From Paraburkholderia elongata (GTDB lineage Bacteria; Pseudomonadota; Gammaproteobacteria; Burkholderiales; Burkholderiaceae): a stretch of 64,000 bases of DNA. The stretch is taken from contig NZ_WOEZ01000043.1 of NCBI RefSeq assembly GCF_013177735.1, positions 124,001 to 188,000 of the forward strand, read 5' to 3'. The notes under the pieces were generated by a model. It was not told the DNA's origin, searched no databases, and worked only from the letters and a program-made list of their open reading frames with translations. Both the position numbers and the translations under genes were made by a program. Shown in pieces: positions 28,553-39,000 of this stretch (positions within the stretch are counted from its first letter, which is position 1; each line of letters starts with the position of its first letter).

Positions 28553-29992
28553 CTATCCGTGACGAATCGCGATGGTTTTCAATACCGTGAAGCCATACAG
28601 CGCCTCGAAACCCTTTTCGCGTCCGTGGCCTGAATGCTTCACGCCGCCGAACGGCAACTCGACGCCGCCACCCGCGCCATAGTTGTTGATGAACACCTGG
28701 CCGGAGCGCAGGCGACGCGCGAGGCGCATCTGCCGGGCACCGTCGCGCGTCCAGATCCCTGCGACGAGGCCATACTGCGTGCCGTTGGCGAGCGAGAGCG
28801 CTTCGTCTTCGTCCGTGAACGACATGGCGGCGAGGACAGGGCCGAACACTTCGTCGCGCGCCAGACGGTGGCTCGCGGGTACGTCACGCAGCAGCGTGGG
28901 TGCCTGATAGAAGCCGCTTTCCGGCGCTTCGGGAATCACTTCGCCGTGTGCCGCCATCGGAATGCCATCGTGTTGCGCGTCGGAGAGAAAGTCCCACACG
29001 CGCTGTTGCTGCTTTGCGTTGATCAGCGGACCGCAGTCGAGATCGGCATGCGACGGTCCGACCCGAAGCGCGTGGAACGCGCTGCTCAGCCGGTCGAGCA
29101 GCGGCTCATAAATTGCGCGGTCGATCAGCACGCGGCTGCCCGCCGAGCAGGTTTGCCCGGCGTTCTGCACGATCGCCGACACCAGCACGGGCAAGGCCGC
29201 GTCGAGATCCGCGTCGGCGAAAACGATTTGCGGCGATTTGCCGCCCAGTTCGAGCGTGACCGGCACGTGGTTTTCGGCGGCCATCTGCGTCACGAGCTTG
29301 CCGGTTTCGGGCGAGCCGGTGAAGGAGACGTGATCGATGCCGGGATGACGCGCGAGTGCCGCGCCCGCTTCATGCCCGAAACCGGTGACGATATTCAGCG
29401 CGCCCGCCGGCAGACCCGCCTCGGCCGCCAGTTCGGCGACGCGCAACACGGACAGGCACGCGTCTTCCGCTGGTTTGACGACGCACGCATTGCCGGTGGC
29501 GAGCGCCGCGCCGACGCTGCGGCCGAAGATCTGCATCGGGTAGTTCCACGGCACGATATGGCCGGTCACACCGTGCGGCTCGCGGATCGTCAGCACCGTG
29601 TAGCCGGCCTGATAGGGGAGCGTTTCGCCGTGCAACTTGTCCGCCGCGCCGGCGTAAAACTCGAAGTAGCGCGTAAGCGCTGCCGAATCGGCGCGCGCCT
29701 GTTTGAGCGGCTTGCCGGTGTCGCGGGCTTCGAGTTGGGCGAGTTCTTCCTGATGGGCGGCCACCAGCATCGACAGCCGGTACAGTACGCGGCCGCGTTC
29801 GGCGGCGCTCGCCTCGCCCCATGCGCCTTCGAAGGTGCGGCGGGCGGCGTGGACGGCGGCGTCGATATCCGCCGCGGTGCCGCGAGCGAGCCGGGTGAAC
29901 GGCTGGCCGTCCGAGGGATCGAGCACGGCGATCGTCTCGCCGCCTGATGCAGCGGACCATTCGCCGCCGATGAAATGCCTGGCTTCTTCCAT
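28553..29992 (-). CDS. NAD(P)-dependent aldehyde dehydrogenase
   Basis: 479 aa from ATG 29992, chosen because AAGGAG lies seven bases upstream; the upstream in-frame extension to 30082 has no homology-like sequence. VTLELGGKSPQIVF contains the general-base Glu and NAGQTCSAGSRVLI the catalytic Cys; PWNYPM and GFGHEAG are other conserved blocks. It oxidises an aldehyde to its acid. First gene of the ALDH-SDR-MFS operon. It resembles betaine/gamma-aminobutyraldehyde-type ALDHs, but the substrate cannot be fixed. No regulator gene adjoins the operon. Confidence 0.92.
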   Translation of the reverse strand: MEEARHFIGGEWSAASGGETIAVLDPSDGQPFTRLARGTAADIDAAVHAARRTFEGAWGEASAAERGRVLYRLSMLVAAHQEELAQLEARDTGKPLKQARADSAALTRYFEFYAGAADKLHGETLPYQAGYTVLTIREPHGVTGHIVPWNYPMQIFGRSVGAALATGNACVVKPAEDACLSVLRVAELAAEAGLPAGALNIVTGFGHEAGAALARHPGIDHVSFTGSPETGKLVTQMAAENHVPVTLELGGKSPQIVFADADLDAALPVLVSAIVQNAGQTCSAGSRVLIDRAIYEPLLDRLSSAFHALRVGPSHADLDCGPLINAKQQQRVWDFLSDAQHDGIPMAAHGEVIPEAPESGFYQAPTLLRDVPASHRLARDEVFGPVLAAMSFTDEDEALSLANGTQYGLVAGIWTRDGARQMRLARRLRSGQVFINNYGAGGGVELPFGGVKHSGHGREKGFEALYGFTVLKTIAIRHG

Positions 29993-30265
29993 GCATGCTC
30001 CTTGAGGTGTCACGCGGCCGATGTTCGGACCGAGATTCAGGCAGAGGTACGGACGCGCGGTGTTCACAAACGAGAGGCACAATCGAGAGACGCCAGACGA
30101 TTATCGCGCCGATCCAACCAGAGGTGCCATCGGCCGATTGGCTATAATGGCGTATCCCGCACTGTCCGGCCGTAGCGCCTCGTCCCGGCGAGCTTCACGA
30201 TTCACGCCGCTCGAGCCCGCGCGCCGCACGCCGTGTTCCGAATTCCATCTGATCAGAGAGCGCTC

Positions 30266-30793
30266 ATGAGCTTCAATCACGTCCCCGCAGGCAAAGACCT
30301 TCCGCAAGATTTCAACGTCATCATCGAAATCCCGGCGCAAAGCGATCCGGTGAAGTACGAAGCTGACAAGGAAACGGGCCTGCTCCACGTCGACCGTTTC
30401 ATCGGCACGGGCATGCGCTATCCGGCGAATTACGGCTACATTCCGCAAACGCTGTCGGGCGACGGCGATCCGGTCGACGTGCTGGTGATCACGCCGTTCC
30501 CGCTGCTGGCTGGCTCGGTGGTCCGCGCACGCGCACTCGGCATGCTGCAAATGACCGACGAATCGGGCGTCGACGCCAAGCTGATCGCTGTCGCGCACGA
30601 CAAGATCTGCCCGATGACCGCTGATCTCAAGTCGATCGACGACGTCCCGGCATACCTGAAAGACCAGATCAAGCACTTCTTCGAGCAATACAAGGCGCTG
30701 GAAAAGGGCAAGTGGGTGAAGGTCGAAGGCTGGGCAGGCATCGAAGCCGCTCACAAGGAAATCAGCGAAGGCGTGGCGAACTACAAGAAGTAA
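30266..30793 (+). CDS. ppa: Inorganic pyrophosphatase
   Basis: 175 aa, the family length, from ATG 30266 ([13 protein letters not shown]). It carries [12 protein letters not shown] near the N-terminus and the signature [14 protein letters not shown] with the Mg2+-binding Asp cluster. This soluble hexameric enzyme hydrolyses pyrophosphate and so pulls biosynthetic reactions forward. It is monocistronic, followed by a strong terminator; AGAGAG lies before the start. A TATAAT-like box (30143-30148) lies about 120 bp upstream. Confidence 0.97.
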   Translation: MSFNHVPAGKDLPQDFNVIIEIPAQSDPVKYEADKETGLLHVDRFIGTGMRYPANYGYIPQTLSGDGDPVDVLVITPFPLLAGSVVRARALGMLQMTDESGVDAKLIAVAHDKICPMTADLKSIDDVPAYLKDQIKHFFEQYKALEKGKWVKVEGWAGIEAAHKEISEGVANYKK

Positions 30794-30822
30794 GCTGCGT
30801 TACGCCGGTGGTTGATGAAAAA

Positions 30823-30855
30823 CCGCGCGAGCCCGCAAGGGCCGCGCGGTTTTTT
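30823..30855 (+). terminator. Intrinsic terminator of ppa
   Basis: CCGCGCG pairs with CGCGCGG and is followed by TTTTTT. Confidence 0.9.
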
Positions 30856-31090
30856 CATGGGCGGCGTTTTCAGAGAGTCCGCTCCCTGTTCAATGCGTAG
30901 CGCCGGCGGCACGCCTGCCTGGTGGCCCGTTCCACCGCATAGACACAACGCATCGACTGGATGAACCGAAGCCATTTTTATATCTCAGTGTTAACCCTTA
31001 TCATTCGGCGGTCGTAGCAGGTTTCCTGCCGTCGGCGTATTAATGCGCTGACGCAGCGCCAACGTGCGTTTTTGGGAGCCCACCGTCCGG

Positions 31091-33196
31091 ATGCTGAATC
31101 GCAAGTCCAACCCTTCGCCGCCGCGCTGGTCGAGCCGCCTCTACGCGAGCTCGTACGCGCTCGTCACCGCGATTTACCGCAAACGGCCGGTATGGATGGT
31201 GTCGTTTTCGACAAGCGAGGCCAATCTGTCGGAAGGGCTGAGAGCCGCCTGTGCGTCCACCACCATGCTGGTGCTTGGCAATCTGCTGCACGACCCGACC
31301 TTCGCATGGGCCGCGATCGGCGCTTTCTGGACCTGTCTCGCCGACGCCGCCGGCTCGAATCGCGCGCGCTTCGCCTCGATGATGGGCTTTGCGCTTCTGT
31401 CGACCGTGTGCGGTGGCGTGACCGCTTTCGCGTCAGGCGAGGGCACGGTGTTCGCCGCGCTCGCCATTCTGGTATTCACGACGCTCGGCGCGTTCGGCAG
31501 GATCTGGGGCGCCGCGACATCGCAGGTGACGATTCTCGCCGCGACCGCCTGCGTCGTGATGGTCGACCGGCCCATGCATGACCTTCGAGAAGGCATTGCG
31601 TTTCTCGGCGTCTACCTGGCCGGATGCCTGTTTGCCGTTGTGCTGAGCTTGACCGTGTGGCGCATTCATCCGTTCGGCACGAGTCGCGCATCGCTGCGTG
31701 CGGTGTATGTGCGTCTGGCGGACATCGCATTCGACAGCGCGCGCCTGCTCGAGCGGCGCGCAGCCCCTGGGCAGTGGGCCACGCATGCCGCGAAATTTCG
31801 CGCCGATGCGCGGGCTTCGCTGGAACGCTCGCGCAAGGCATTGGCGAACGTGCCTGGCTCAAGAACGGCTGGCCGGGAAACCTACGACAATCTCCTCGCC
31901 CTGCTGACCGAAAGTGAAGCGCTCTTTGCGTATCTGATTGCGGTCACCGGCGCGTGCGAAAAAAACCCGGAAGACGCACGTCGCGCCAGACGCGCGCTTC
32001 GACTGCTGACCGGAATGGGCGAGGTTTTGCGAAGAATCGGCGCTGCCACCGGCGAAGCGCAATGGAACCGCCTCGCTGACCTGCAACTCCGTTTGCAGCG
32101 CCTCGCAAGGCGACTCGAATCCGCGTTGATGGAACCCGTGGCACTCAAGTCCGATTTCGAACTGGTCGATTTCGCGCCGGCGTATGCCCAGCCGCTCGGG
32201 TGGTCGAACAGTGTCGTCGGACTCCTGACGCGGACCTGGTCGACTCTCAAGGCGAACCTCTCGGCTCAGTCGGTCGGCTTGCGCCACGCCGCCCGCGTGG
32301 GCGTCACGACCACGGCGGGCTTTCTGGTCATACGGACGCTCGGGCTTCCTTTCGGCTACTGGGCAACCATGGCGACCCTGCTGATCTTGCAACCGTCCAT
32401 TGCCGCGACCTGGCCAAGAAGCATCGAGCGCGCTGCCGGGAGCATCGTCGGGGGCGTGCTGGCGGCTGCAATCGGCTATGCAATTCATTCGCCGCTCGGT
32501 ATTTCATTGGCGGTGTTTCCGCTGGTGGTGGCCACGATGGCGCTGCGTCCCGTCAGCTACAGCCTCTTCGTTCTGTTCCTGACACCGACCTTTGTGCTCG
32601 TGGCCGACTTCGCGACGCCCGGCGCCAGCGAATTCGCTTACGCGCTCATGCGACTCGGCAACAACGTGCTCGGCTGCGTATTGGCGCTGCTGGCTACGTT
32701 CTATCTGTGGCCGACGCGGGAAAAAGTCGACTATCGCGCTTATCTGAGCGAGGCGGTGCGGGCCAATCTCGCGTATCTGAGTGCGGCACTGGAGTCGCCG
32801 GACCGAAGCGAGAAGGACATGGAACGCTTGCGCCGAGCCGCTGGCTTGGGCAGCAATAACGCTGAGGAGGCAATCGGCCGTATTCGACTCGAAAAGCTCG
32901 AGGACTCGATGGTCGACACGGTGACGCTGACGGTGCTGAGCGTGTTGCGGAAAATGGCGGGAACCGCGACCCAACTGCGCTTGAGTACGAACCGGCGCAG
33001 CATGCACGATGAACTCGGCGCGTGGATTGCGGCCACGAGCACTGATATCGACGCGGCATTGAATCGAACCCTGCGGCCGATACGGCGCGATCTGCCCGCG
33101 CGAGACCGACTCTCGGCACTGGAGGCGGATGCGGTGGGCGAAATCGCGCTCATGCATCGACTACTGACTGAGCGCATGCGGGAGGCGAGGGGTTAG
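31091..33196 (+). CDS. FUSC-family aromatic-acid/fusaric-acid type efflux protein
   Basis: About 701 aa from ATG 31091; GTG at 31064 is an alternative with nine more codons. Two membrane bundles, each of about five to six segments (roughly residues 55-190 and 395-530), flank a soluble helical region, the layout of FUSC/AaeB/YccS proteins. Second-half motif GYWATMATLLILQPSIAATW matches the FUSC domain. Such proteins export aromatic carboxylic acids or related compounds, often with a membrane-fusion partner, but none is encoded next to it. It ends with a 4-bp convergent overlap with the GIY-YIG gene. Confidence 0.85.
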   Translation: MLNRKSNPSPPRWSSRLYASSYALVTAIYRKRPVWMVSFSTSEANLSEGLRAACASTTMLVLGNLLHDPTFAWAAIGAFWTCLADAAGSNRARFASMMGFALLSTVCGGVTAFASGEGTVFAALAILVFTTLGAFGRIWGAATSQVTILAATACVVMVDRPMHDLREGIAFLGVYLAGCLFAVVLSLTVWRIHPFGTSRASLRAVYVRLADIAFDSARLLERRAAPGQWATHAAKFRADARASLERSRKALANVPGSRTAGRETYDNLLALLTESEALFAYLIAVTGACEKNPEDARRARRALRLLTGMGEVLRRIGAATGEAQWNRLADLQLRLQRLARRLESALMEPVALKSDFELVDFAPAYAQPLGWSNSVVGLLTRTWSTLKANLSAQSVGLRHAARVGVTTTAGFLVIRTLGLPFGYWATMATLLILQPSIAATWPRSIERAAGSIVGGVLAAAIGYAIHSPLGISLAVFPLVVATMALRPVSYSLFVLFLTPTFVLVADFATPGASEFAYALMRLGNNVLGCVLALLATFYLWPTREKVDYRAYLSEAVRANLAYLSAALESPDRSEKDMERLRRAAGLGSNNAEEAIGRIRLEKLEDSMVDTVTLTVLSVLRKMAGTATQLRLSTNRRSMHDELGAWIAATSTDIDAALNRTLRPIRRDLPARDRLSALEADAVGEIALMHRLLTERMREARG

Positions 33197-33507
33197 GCGG
33201 AGGGTAGCTCGTCTGCGGCAACCGGCTCTGGCTCGGGCAGTGGCAGCACCGATTCGAGCGTACGCAGCCCCGCGGCCAGCGCGCGCTTATCAGAAGGCGA
33301 CAACCGCTTGACCCAATACTCCGCACGCGACGCACTCGAACGGTTCGTCAACTCAAACGACGCCAGCACCTGCACCGGCTTGCGCGAACGCGTATAGCGC
33401 GCGCCCACACCACTCACGTGCTTGTCAAAGCGCGCCTGCACGTCGGTGGCAATGCCGGTGTAGACGCTGCCGTCCGAGCATTCGAGCAGATACAGAAACC
33501 ACGCCAT
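33193..33507 (-). CDS. Small GIY-YIG nuclease-domain protein
   Basis: 104 aa. FLYLLECSDGSVYTGIATDV is the GIY-YIG core (Tyr-Leu-Leu and Val-Tyr-Thr-Gly replacing GIY and YIG), followed by the Arg of RFDKH and Glu in the EYWVKRL helix, both expected catalytic positions. These YhbQ-like stand-alone proteins are putative structure-specific or housekeeping nucleases with unclear roles. The last 20 residues are a Pro/Glu-rich tail. It lies 9 bp after the acyltransferase-like gene, so the two form an operon. Confidence 0.88.
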   Translation of the reverse strand: MAWFLYLLECSDGSVYTGIATDVQARFDKHVSGVGARYTRSRKPVQVLASFELTNRSSASRAEYWVKRLSPSDKRALAAGLRTLESVLPLPEPEPVAADELPSA

Positions 33508-33516
33508 GGGTACGCT

Positions 33517-34686
33517 TCAACCTTTGAACGGATTGTGTTCGCGCAGCTCGTCCACATACGCGTGGATGCTGTTCTTTTCGTTGTCGAGAAAGTGGCCGAC
33601 CGCATCGGCGAAGCCCGGATGCGCGAGCCAATGCGCCGAGCGCGTCACAGTCGGCAGAAAACCGCGCGCCATCTTGTGCTCGCCCTGGGCGCCGCCTTCG
33701 AACGCACCGAGCTTTTCTTCAATGCAGAATTCGAGCGGCTGGTAGTACGCAGTTTCGAAGTGCAGGCATGGCACATGTTCGAGCGCGCCCCAGTAGCGGC
33801 CATATAAGGTGCCGCCGGTTTTTTCATCGCGCTGATACACCACGAGCGAGCTCGCGATCGGCTTGCCTTCGAATTCGGCGATCACCAGCAGCAGATTTTC
33901 CGGCATCGACGCACCGATCATCCGGAAGAAATCGAGGTTCAGATACGGACTCGAAAAGTGCTCGCGGTAGGTTTGCCGATAACACTTGCTGAAGAATCGC
34001 CAGTCGGCGTCCCGGATATCCTCGCCGCGAATCCGGCGCATCGTCACGCCGGCTTCCTGAACCTTGCGACGCTCCGCACGAATGTTCTTGCGCTTCTTCT
34101 GTTCGAGCGTGGAGAGGAAATCGTCGAAGTCGCGATAGCCGTCGTTCAGCCAGTGGAATTGCACGCCTTCGCGTTGCATCATGCCCATGTCGGTCAGCGC
34201 GTCGGCTTCCGTTTCGGTCGGAAACAGCACGTGCAGCGACGACACGTCGGCTTGCTCGGCGAACGCCATCAGCGTGGCCGCCAGATGCCTGAGGGCATGC
34301 GTATCCGCCGACAACAGCCGGTTGCCTTGCACCGGTGTGAACGGCACCGCGCACAGCAGCTTCGGGTAATACGGCAGACCGTTGCGTTTGTACGCATCGG
34401 CCCAGGCCCAATCGAAGACATATTCGCCGTACGAGTGCCCCTTCAGATACACGGGCGCCGCCGCCACGAGCTTGTCGGTGCGCGGGTCGGTGAGCGTGAC
34501 GAATTGCGGCGCCCAGCCGGTATCGGCGACCGCGCATCGGGTCGCGGAGAGCGCGCTCAAAAACTCGTGCCGCAGAAACGGCGTGGGCTGTGTCTGCTGC
34601 GCAAGGAGGGCATTCCATTCCGCGGCGTCCACCTCGGAGGGCGACGCCAGAATGCCCGTGCGATAATCAAAGCGTTCCTGGTTCAA
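33517..34686 (-). CDS. GNAT/FemAB-like acyltransferase (DUF482 family)
   Basis: 389 aa. Blocks such as PTPFLRHEFLSAL, DWAWADAYKRNGLPYYPKLL, KKRKNIRAERRKVQEAGV and LHFETAYYQPLEFCIE are typical of the PF04339 family, annotated as peptidoglycan biosynthesis or GNAT proteins. The fold resembles FemAB double-GNAT transferases. The function in proteobacteria is not established and no substrate is evident. First gene of a two-gene operon with the GIY-YIG protein; divergent from nadE. Confidence 0.82.
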   Translation of the reverse strand: MNQERFDYRTGILASPSEVDAAEWNALLAQQTQPTPFLRHEFLSALSATRCAVADTGWAPQFVTLTDPRTDKLVAAAPVYLKGHSYGEYVFDWAWADAYKRNGLPYYPKLLCAVPFTPVQGNRLLSADTHALRHLAATLMAFAEQADVSSLHVLFPTETEADALTDMGMMQREGVQFHWLNDGYRDFDDFLSTLEQKKRKNIRAERRKVQEAGVTMRRIRGEDIRDADWRFFSKCYRQTYREHFSSPYLNLDFFRMIGASMPENLLLVIAEFEGKPIASSLVVYQRDEKTGGTLYGRYWGALEHVPCLHFETAYYQPLEFCIEEKLGAFEGGAQGEHKMARGFLPTVTRSAHWLAHPGFADAVGHFLDNEKNSIHAYVDELREHNPFKG

Positions 34687-34818
34687 TCTGTGTGACTGTT
34701 CCCAATGAGCGGCGCAGGCTTGTAGCGATGCGTCGTTCGTTTATCCGATTTGTCCGTTGCCGTCGAGCTAACCAGCCGCGGTACTCGCAAGCCGTCTGGC
34801 TTGCCTGTCGATCCTGCC

Positions 34819-36507
34819 ATGAAGACCCGAATCGCTCTTGCTCAAATCAATGTCACCGTCGGCGACTTCGCCGGCAATGTCGCGAAGATTGTCGCTGCCG
34901 CCCGCGCCGCGCACAACGATGGTGCGAAACTGCTGATTGCGCCTGAACTCGCGCTATCCGGCTATCCGCCCGAAGATCTGTTGCTGCGTCCCGCGTTCTA
35001 CACGGCGAGTGCAGCGGCGCTCGCCGATCTGGCCACGCAACTGAAGCCCTTCGCCGGCTTGCACGTGATCGTCGGCCATCCGCAGCGCGATGCGGCAAAC
35101 GGCCATGGTAATGCAAACGCGCCGATCGAGCGCGGCGTGCCGCCGGTCGACACCTTCAACGCGGCCTCGCTGATGGTGGACGGGGAGGTGGTCGGCACCT
35201 ATCGCAAGCAGGATTTGCCGAATACCGAGGTGTTCGACGAGAAGCGCTACTTCGCTTCCGACCCGCAGCCGTTCGTGTTCGAACTGGACGGCGTGAAGTA
35301 CGGCGTGGTGATTTGCGAGGACGCGTGGCATGCGTCGGCTGCGCAAATGGCGAAGGCGGCAGGCGCGCAAGTGCTGCTGATTCCGAACGGCTCGCCATAT
35401 CACCTGAACAAGGAAGCGGTGCGCTTCGACATTCTGCGCGCGCGGATTCGCGAGACCGGTTTGCCGATGGTCTACGTGAACATGGTCGGCGCGCAGGACG
35501 AACTGGTGTTCGACGGCGGTTCGTTCGTGCTCGATGAAAAGGGCGAGTTGGTCGCGAAGATGGCGCAGTTCGAGGAAGGCAACACGATTGTCGAGTTCGA
35601 CGGCGGCAAGCCAGTGCCCACGGCGATCGCGCCGCAGCTCTCGCTCGAAGCGCAGGTGTACGCCGCGCTCGTGATGGGCGTGCGTGACTACATCAATAAG
35701 AACGGTTTCCCGGGCGCGCTGATCGGCCTGTCGGGCGGCGTGGATTCGGCGCTGGTGCTGGCCGTCGCGTGCGACGCGCTGGGTGCCGACCGCGTGCGTG
35801 CTGTGATGATGCCGTCGCGCTACACCGCAGACATTTCAACTACCGACGCCGCCGAAATGGCGCGCCGCGTCGGCGTACGTTACGACGAAATCGCGATTGC
35901 GCCGATGTTCGACGCCTTCCGCAACTCGCTAGCCGATGAATTCGCCGGCCGCGCCGAAGACGCTACCGAAGAAAACATTCAGGCTCGCATTCGCGGCACC
36001 TTGCTGATGGCGCTGTCGAACAAGTTCGGCTCGATCGTGCTGACCACCGGCAACAAGAGCGAGATGGCGGTGGGCTACTGCACGCTATACGGCGACATGG
36101 CCGGCGGCTTCGCGGTGATCAAGGACATCGCCAAAACGCTAGTCTACAAGCTGTGCCATTACCGTAACCAGGCTACCACCTTCGGCAAGCAGGACGTGAT
36201 TCCCGAGCGGATTCTGACGCGCGCGCCGTCGGCGGAACTGCGCGAGAACCAGACCGATCAGGACAGCTTGCCGCCGTACGAAGTACTCGACGCGATCATG
36301 CGCATGTACATGGAAGAGGACCGCTCGCTTGCCGAAATCATCGCGGCGGGCTACGCGGTCGACGACGTGAAACGCGTCACGCGCCTCATCAAGATCAACG
36401 AGTACAAACGCCGTCAGGCGCCGATCGGCATTCGCGTCACGCATCGCGCGTTCGGCCGCGACTGGCGTTATCCGATTACGTCGCGCTACACCGAGCCGGT
36501 TCAGTGA
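34819..36507 (+). CDS. nadE: Glutamine-dependent NAD+ synthase
   Basis: 562 aa from ATG 34819. The N-terminal nitrilase-type glutaminase (about 1-260) shows the Glu-Lys-Cys triad in APELALSGYPPEDL, YRKQDLPN and VICEDAWH. The C-terminal synthetase has the ATP-pyrophosphatase loop LSGGVDSAL. It amidates deamido-NAD+ using glutamine-derived ammonia, the last step of NAD synthesis. Downstream, 160 bp away, lies a PII gene; PII control of glutamine-dependent NadE has been reported in other betaproteobacteria, so the pairing is probably functional. Confidence 0.96.
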   Translation: MKTRIALAQINVTVGDFAGNVAKIVAAARAAHNDGAKLLIAPELALSGYPPEDLLLRPAFYTASAAALADLATQLKPFAGLHVIVGHPQRDAANGHGNANAPIERGVPPVDTFNAASLMVDGEVVGTYRKQDLPNTEVFDEKRYFASDPQPFVFELDGVKYGVVICEDAWHASAAQMAKAAGAQVLLIPNGSPYHLNKEAVRFDILRARIRETGLPMVYVNMVGAQDELVFDGGSFVLDEKGELVAKMAQFEEGNTIVEFDGGKPVPTAIAPQLSLEAQVYAALVMGVRDYINKNGFPGALIGLSGGVDSALVLAVACDALGADRVRAVMMPSRYTADISTTDAAEMARRVGVRYDEIAIAPMFDAFRNSLADEFAGRAEDATEENIQARIRGTLLMALSNKFGSIVLTTGNKSEMAVGYCTLYGDMAGGFAVIKDIAKTLVYKLCHYRNQATTFGKQDVIPERILTRAPSAELRENQTDQDSLPPYEVLDAIMRMYMEEDRSLAEIIAAGYAVDDVKRVTRLIKINEYKRRQAPIGIRVTHRAFGRDWRYPITSRYTEPVQ

Positions 36508-36553
36508 GAAGCGAAAGGCTGCTGCGGACTTACCCGAAGCAGACCAGAAGCAC

Positions 36554-36606
36554 GCGCCGGATCGCCGGATCGCCGGACCGCCGGATCGCCGCAACGCATC
36601 CGGCGC
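36554..36606 (+). repeat. Short GCCGGATC tandem repeat within a hairpin
   Basis: Four 8-bp units (GCCGGATC, third GCCGGACC) at 36556-36587. The outer GCGCCGGAT pairs with ATCCGGCGC (36598-36606). It lies between nadE and glnB and could weaken or partly end nadE transcription. A possible -10 (TAGAAT, about 36611) for glnB follows. Confidence 0.5.
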
Positions 36607-36613
36607 GGCGTAG

Positions 36614-37006
<393 letters not shown>

Positions 37007-37118
37007 GAGGTTTGACTCGCACTGCTAAAACACAGACTTAAAGCGCCGGTATTGGCACCCGTGCAACGCGCGCACCGATCAGGTGCACCGGTGCAGTGGC
37101 GAAACCGCGCGCACAAAT

Positions 37119-37154
37119 AAAAAACGGTGCGATACCCTTTCGGACATCGCACCG
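37119..37154 (-). terminator. Intrinsic terminator of the porin gene
   Basis: CGGTGCGAT pairs with ATCGCACCG (9 bp, 12-nt loop) and, read on the minus strand, is followed by TTTTTTATTT. A second hairpin, CCCCGA/TCGGGG at 37209-37235, lies nearer the stop codon without a T-run. Confidence 0.78.
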
Positions 37155-37245
37155 ATACGCGCCTCTCGCAGCAGCGTGAAAAAGATTCTCTTGAAGAACT
37201 CGTTACTACGCCCCGAAGGAAGTTCCCTCGGGGCACACCGTTCGA

Positions 37246-38397
37246 TTAGAACGAGTGTTGAATACCTGCGTACACGCCGGTCTGGCTATGACCCGGCAGC
37301 GGGTTGTCCGTGCTGACAGCCGTGCCCGAATTATTCGCATTCAGGCCGTAGTTAGCCGTCTTGCTGTTTTGCGTTGTTGCGACTTGAAGATCCAGCAGCG
37401 TGCGCTTGGACAGGTTGTACGAGCCGCCGACCGTGTAGATCGTCGCATTGCCTGCGCCATTGTTGCCGTTGACGTGATAGACCGCTGCGATCAGTGCTGC
37501 AGCCGGCGTTGCTTGCCACGTCACACCGCCCCATTCGTGATTGAGCGTGGTCGGCGTGCCCGGCAGAACGCCCGTCGCACCCGACGAACGGATAGCTTGG
37601 TAAGCGGCCTGAATCTTGAACTGGCCGAGGAACACGTTCAAGAGAGCCGAGTATTCACGCGACGCCGAGAACACGCCAGTTCCGATGTTGGCCGTGTTGA
37701 CGCCAGTGGCGGTCGGGCCGTACAGGGTGCCGTTAGCCGGGTTGCGGATTTCGTCGTACAGACCGCGAATCTGGAACAGCGAGCTCGTGTAGGTGATCTG
37801 TGCGCCATCTTCGCGACCTTGAGCGGTCGTGCCGTTACCGTTCCAGCTCGTTGCGTTCGACAGGGCGTACTGGCCGTAGAAGTCAAAGCCTGCGATCTTC
37901 GGCGACTGGTATGCGAAGTTGTTGCTCGATTGCGGCCAGTTGCGGCCACGCACCAGCGATGCCGACGACCAGTTCGATTGACCGAACGGGTCGAAGTCCC
38001 ACACGCCGTTCGAGATGTACAGCATGCGGCCCATCGTGAACGTACCGTACTGGTCGTTCGCCAAGCCGACCGTTGCCCAGCGATTGAAGAGACCACCACC
38101 GCCCGGGCCTGCACCCGTCATGGTGTTGAAGGAGCCTTCCAACTGGAACAGGACCTTGTTGCCGCCACCGATGTCCTCAACGCCCTTCATGCCCCACAGG
38201 CTCGTACCCCAGTCGCCGCTTTCTGCGCGCCAACGGTTCGTGCTGCCAGTTGCCTGGCCGTTTGCGCCGACGCCTTGCGGAACGCCCGTCATGTATTCCA
38301 GGCCAGCGTCAAGGCGGCCGTACAGCGTCACGCTGCTTTGGGCGTGAGCAACTACACCGGCTGTCATCAGCGCAGCGGCGAGCAAAGCTTTCTTCAT
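37246..38397 (-). CDS. Gram-negative outer-membrane porin
   Basis: 383 aa from ATG 38397, preceded by GGAGGAG. The signal peptide MKKALLAAALMTAGVVAHA ends with AHA and the mature chain starts QSSVTLYGRLDAGLEY, the hallmark of Burkholderia-type trimeric porins (Porin_4). Repeated amphipathic strands follow, with loop motif AGFDFYGQYALSNAT, and the protein ends YAGIQHSF with the C-terminal Phe needed for Bam-dependent insertion. It forms a general diffusion pore. Ion selectivity is not predictable. Monocistronic. Confidence 0.95.
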   Translation of the reverse strand: MKKALLAAALMTAGVVAHAQSSVTLYGRLDAGLEYMTGVPQGVGANGQATGSTNRWRAESGDWGTSLWGMKGVEDIGGGNKVLFQLEGSFNTMTGAGPGGGGLFNRWATVGLANDQYGTFTMGRMLYISNGVWDFDPFGQSNWSSASLVRGRNWPQSSNNFAYQSPKIAGFDFYGQYALSNATSWNGNGTTAQGREDGAQITYTSSLFQIRGLYDEIRNPANGTLYGPTATGVNTANIGTGVFSASREYSALLNVFLGQFKIQAAYQAIRSSGATGVLPGTPTTLNHEWGGVTWQATPAAALIAAVYHVNGNNGAGNATIYTVGGSYNLSKRTLLDLQVATTQNSKTANYGLNANNSGTAVSTDNPLPGHSQTGVYAGIQHSF

Positions 38398-38928
38398 CTT
38401 CTCCTCCATACCCTGTCAAAAAGTGAAACCCAGTACTGCGAATGGTGTTCGGACACAAGCGCGCCGAACAGAAATCGGTACCAGGGAGATTAGCGGGTGG
38501 ATTGGGTCTCCTGCCGTGACGGATAGCCTCAGCGGGCTATTCTTCGCGCCATGCCGATCCCTCGCCGACCGGTTCTCCTCTGTTGCTTTGAAGTGAAACT
38601 ACTTTTAATGAACTTTGTTTTGCTACTTTGGTTACTAATTTATCAAAAATACCCTGGAGTGGGAGAAGAAATTAGGTCCGGCCTGGGCCGGTGTCTCCAA
38701 ATTGCAATACGAATGTGAACAAGGAATCGTCGCAGCATCCACAAAAAGGCGGGAAACCCTTATGCCGTAAGGGAATCACGGATTGGGACGAACAACGTTA
38801 AGGATTGCCACTATTGACGCTTCAAATGCGGCAGAGTAGGGCGAAGAGAGGGTGCCTCGGGCCGGATTTGGGTCACTTGCGGGCCCATTTTCGAGGCCAG
38901 AACGGCCGGAATGTGCAGGTGAGCGAAG
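38398..38928. promoter_or_regulatory. Porin upstream region
   Basis: About 530 bp without a credible gene. AT-rich sequence at 38590-38660 (with minus-strand TTGATA near 38645) is the likely porin promoter zone and leaves a leader of about 200 nt. A small hairpin CCCTTA/TAAGGG lies at 38758-38774. Confidence 0.4.
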
Positions 38929-38953
38929 TAAAAAAGGCGCTCGTAAGCGCCTT
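38929..38953 (-). terminator. Intrinsic terminator of the hisP operon
   Basis: AAGGCGCT-TACG-AGCGCCTT followed by a T-run on the minus strand, about 50 bp after the hisP stop codon. Confidence 0.9.
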
Positions 38954-39000
38954 GTAATGCTGCTTTGACTACAGCCCAAATAGCGGGCTGCACGACAGTC

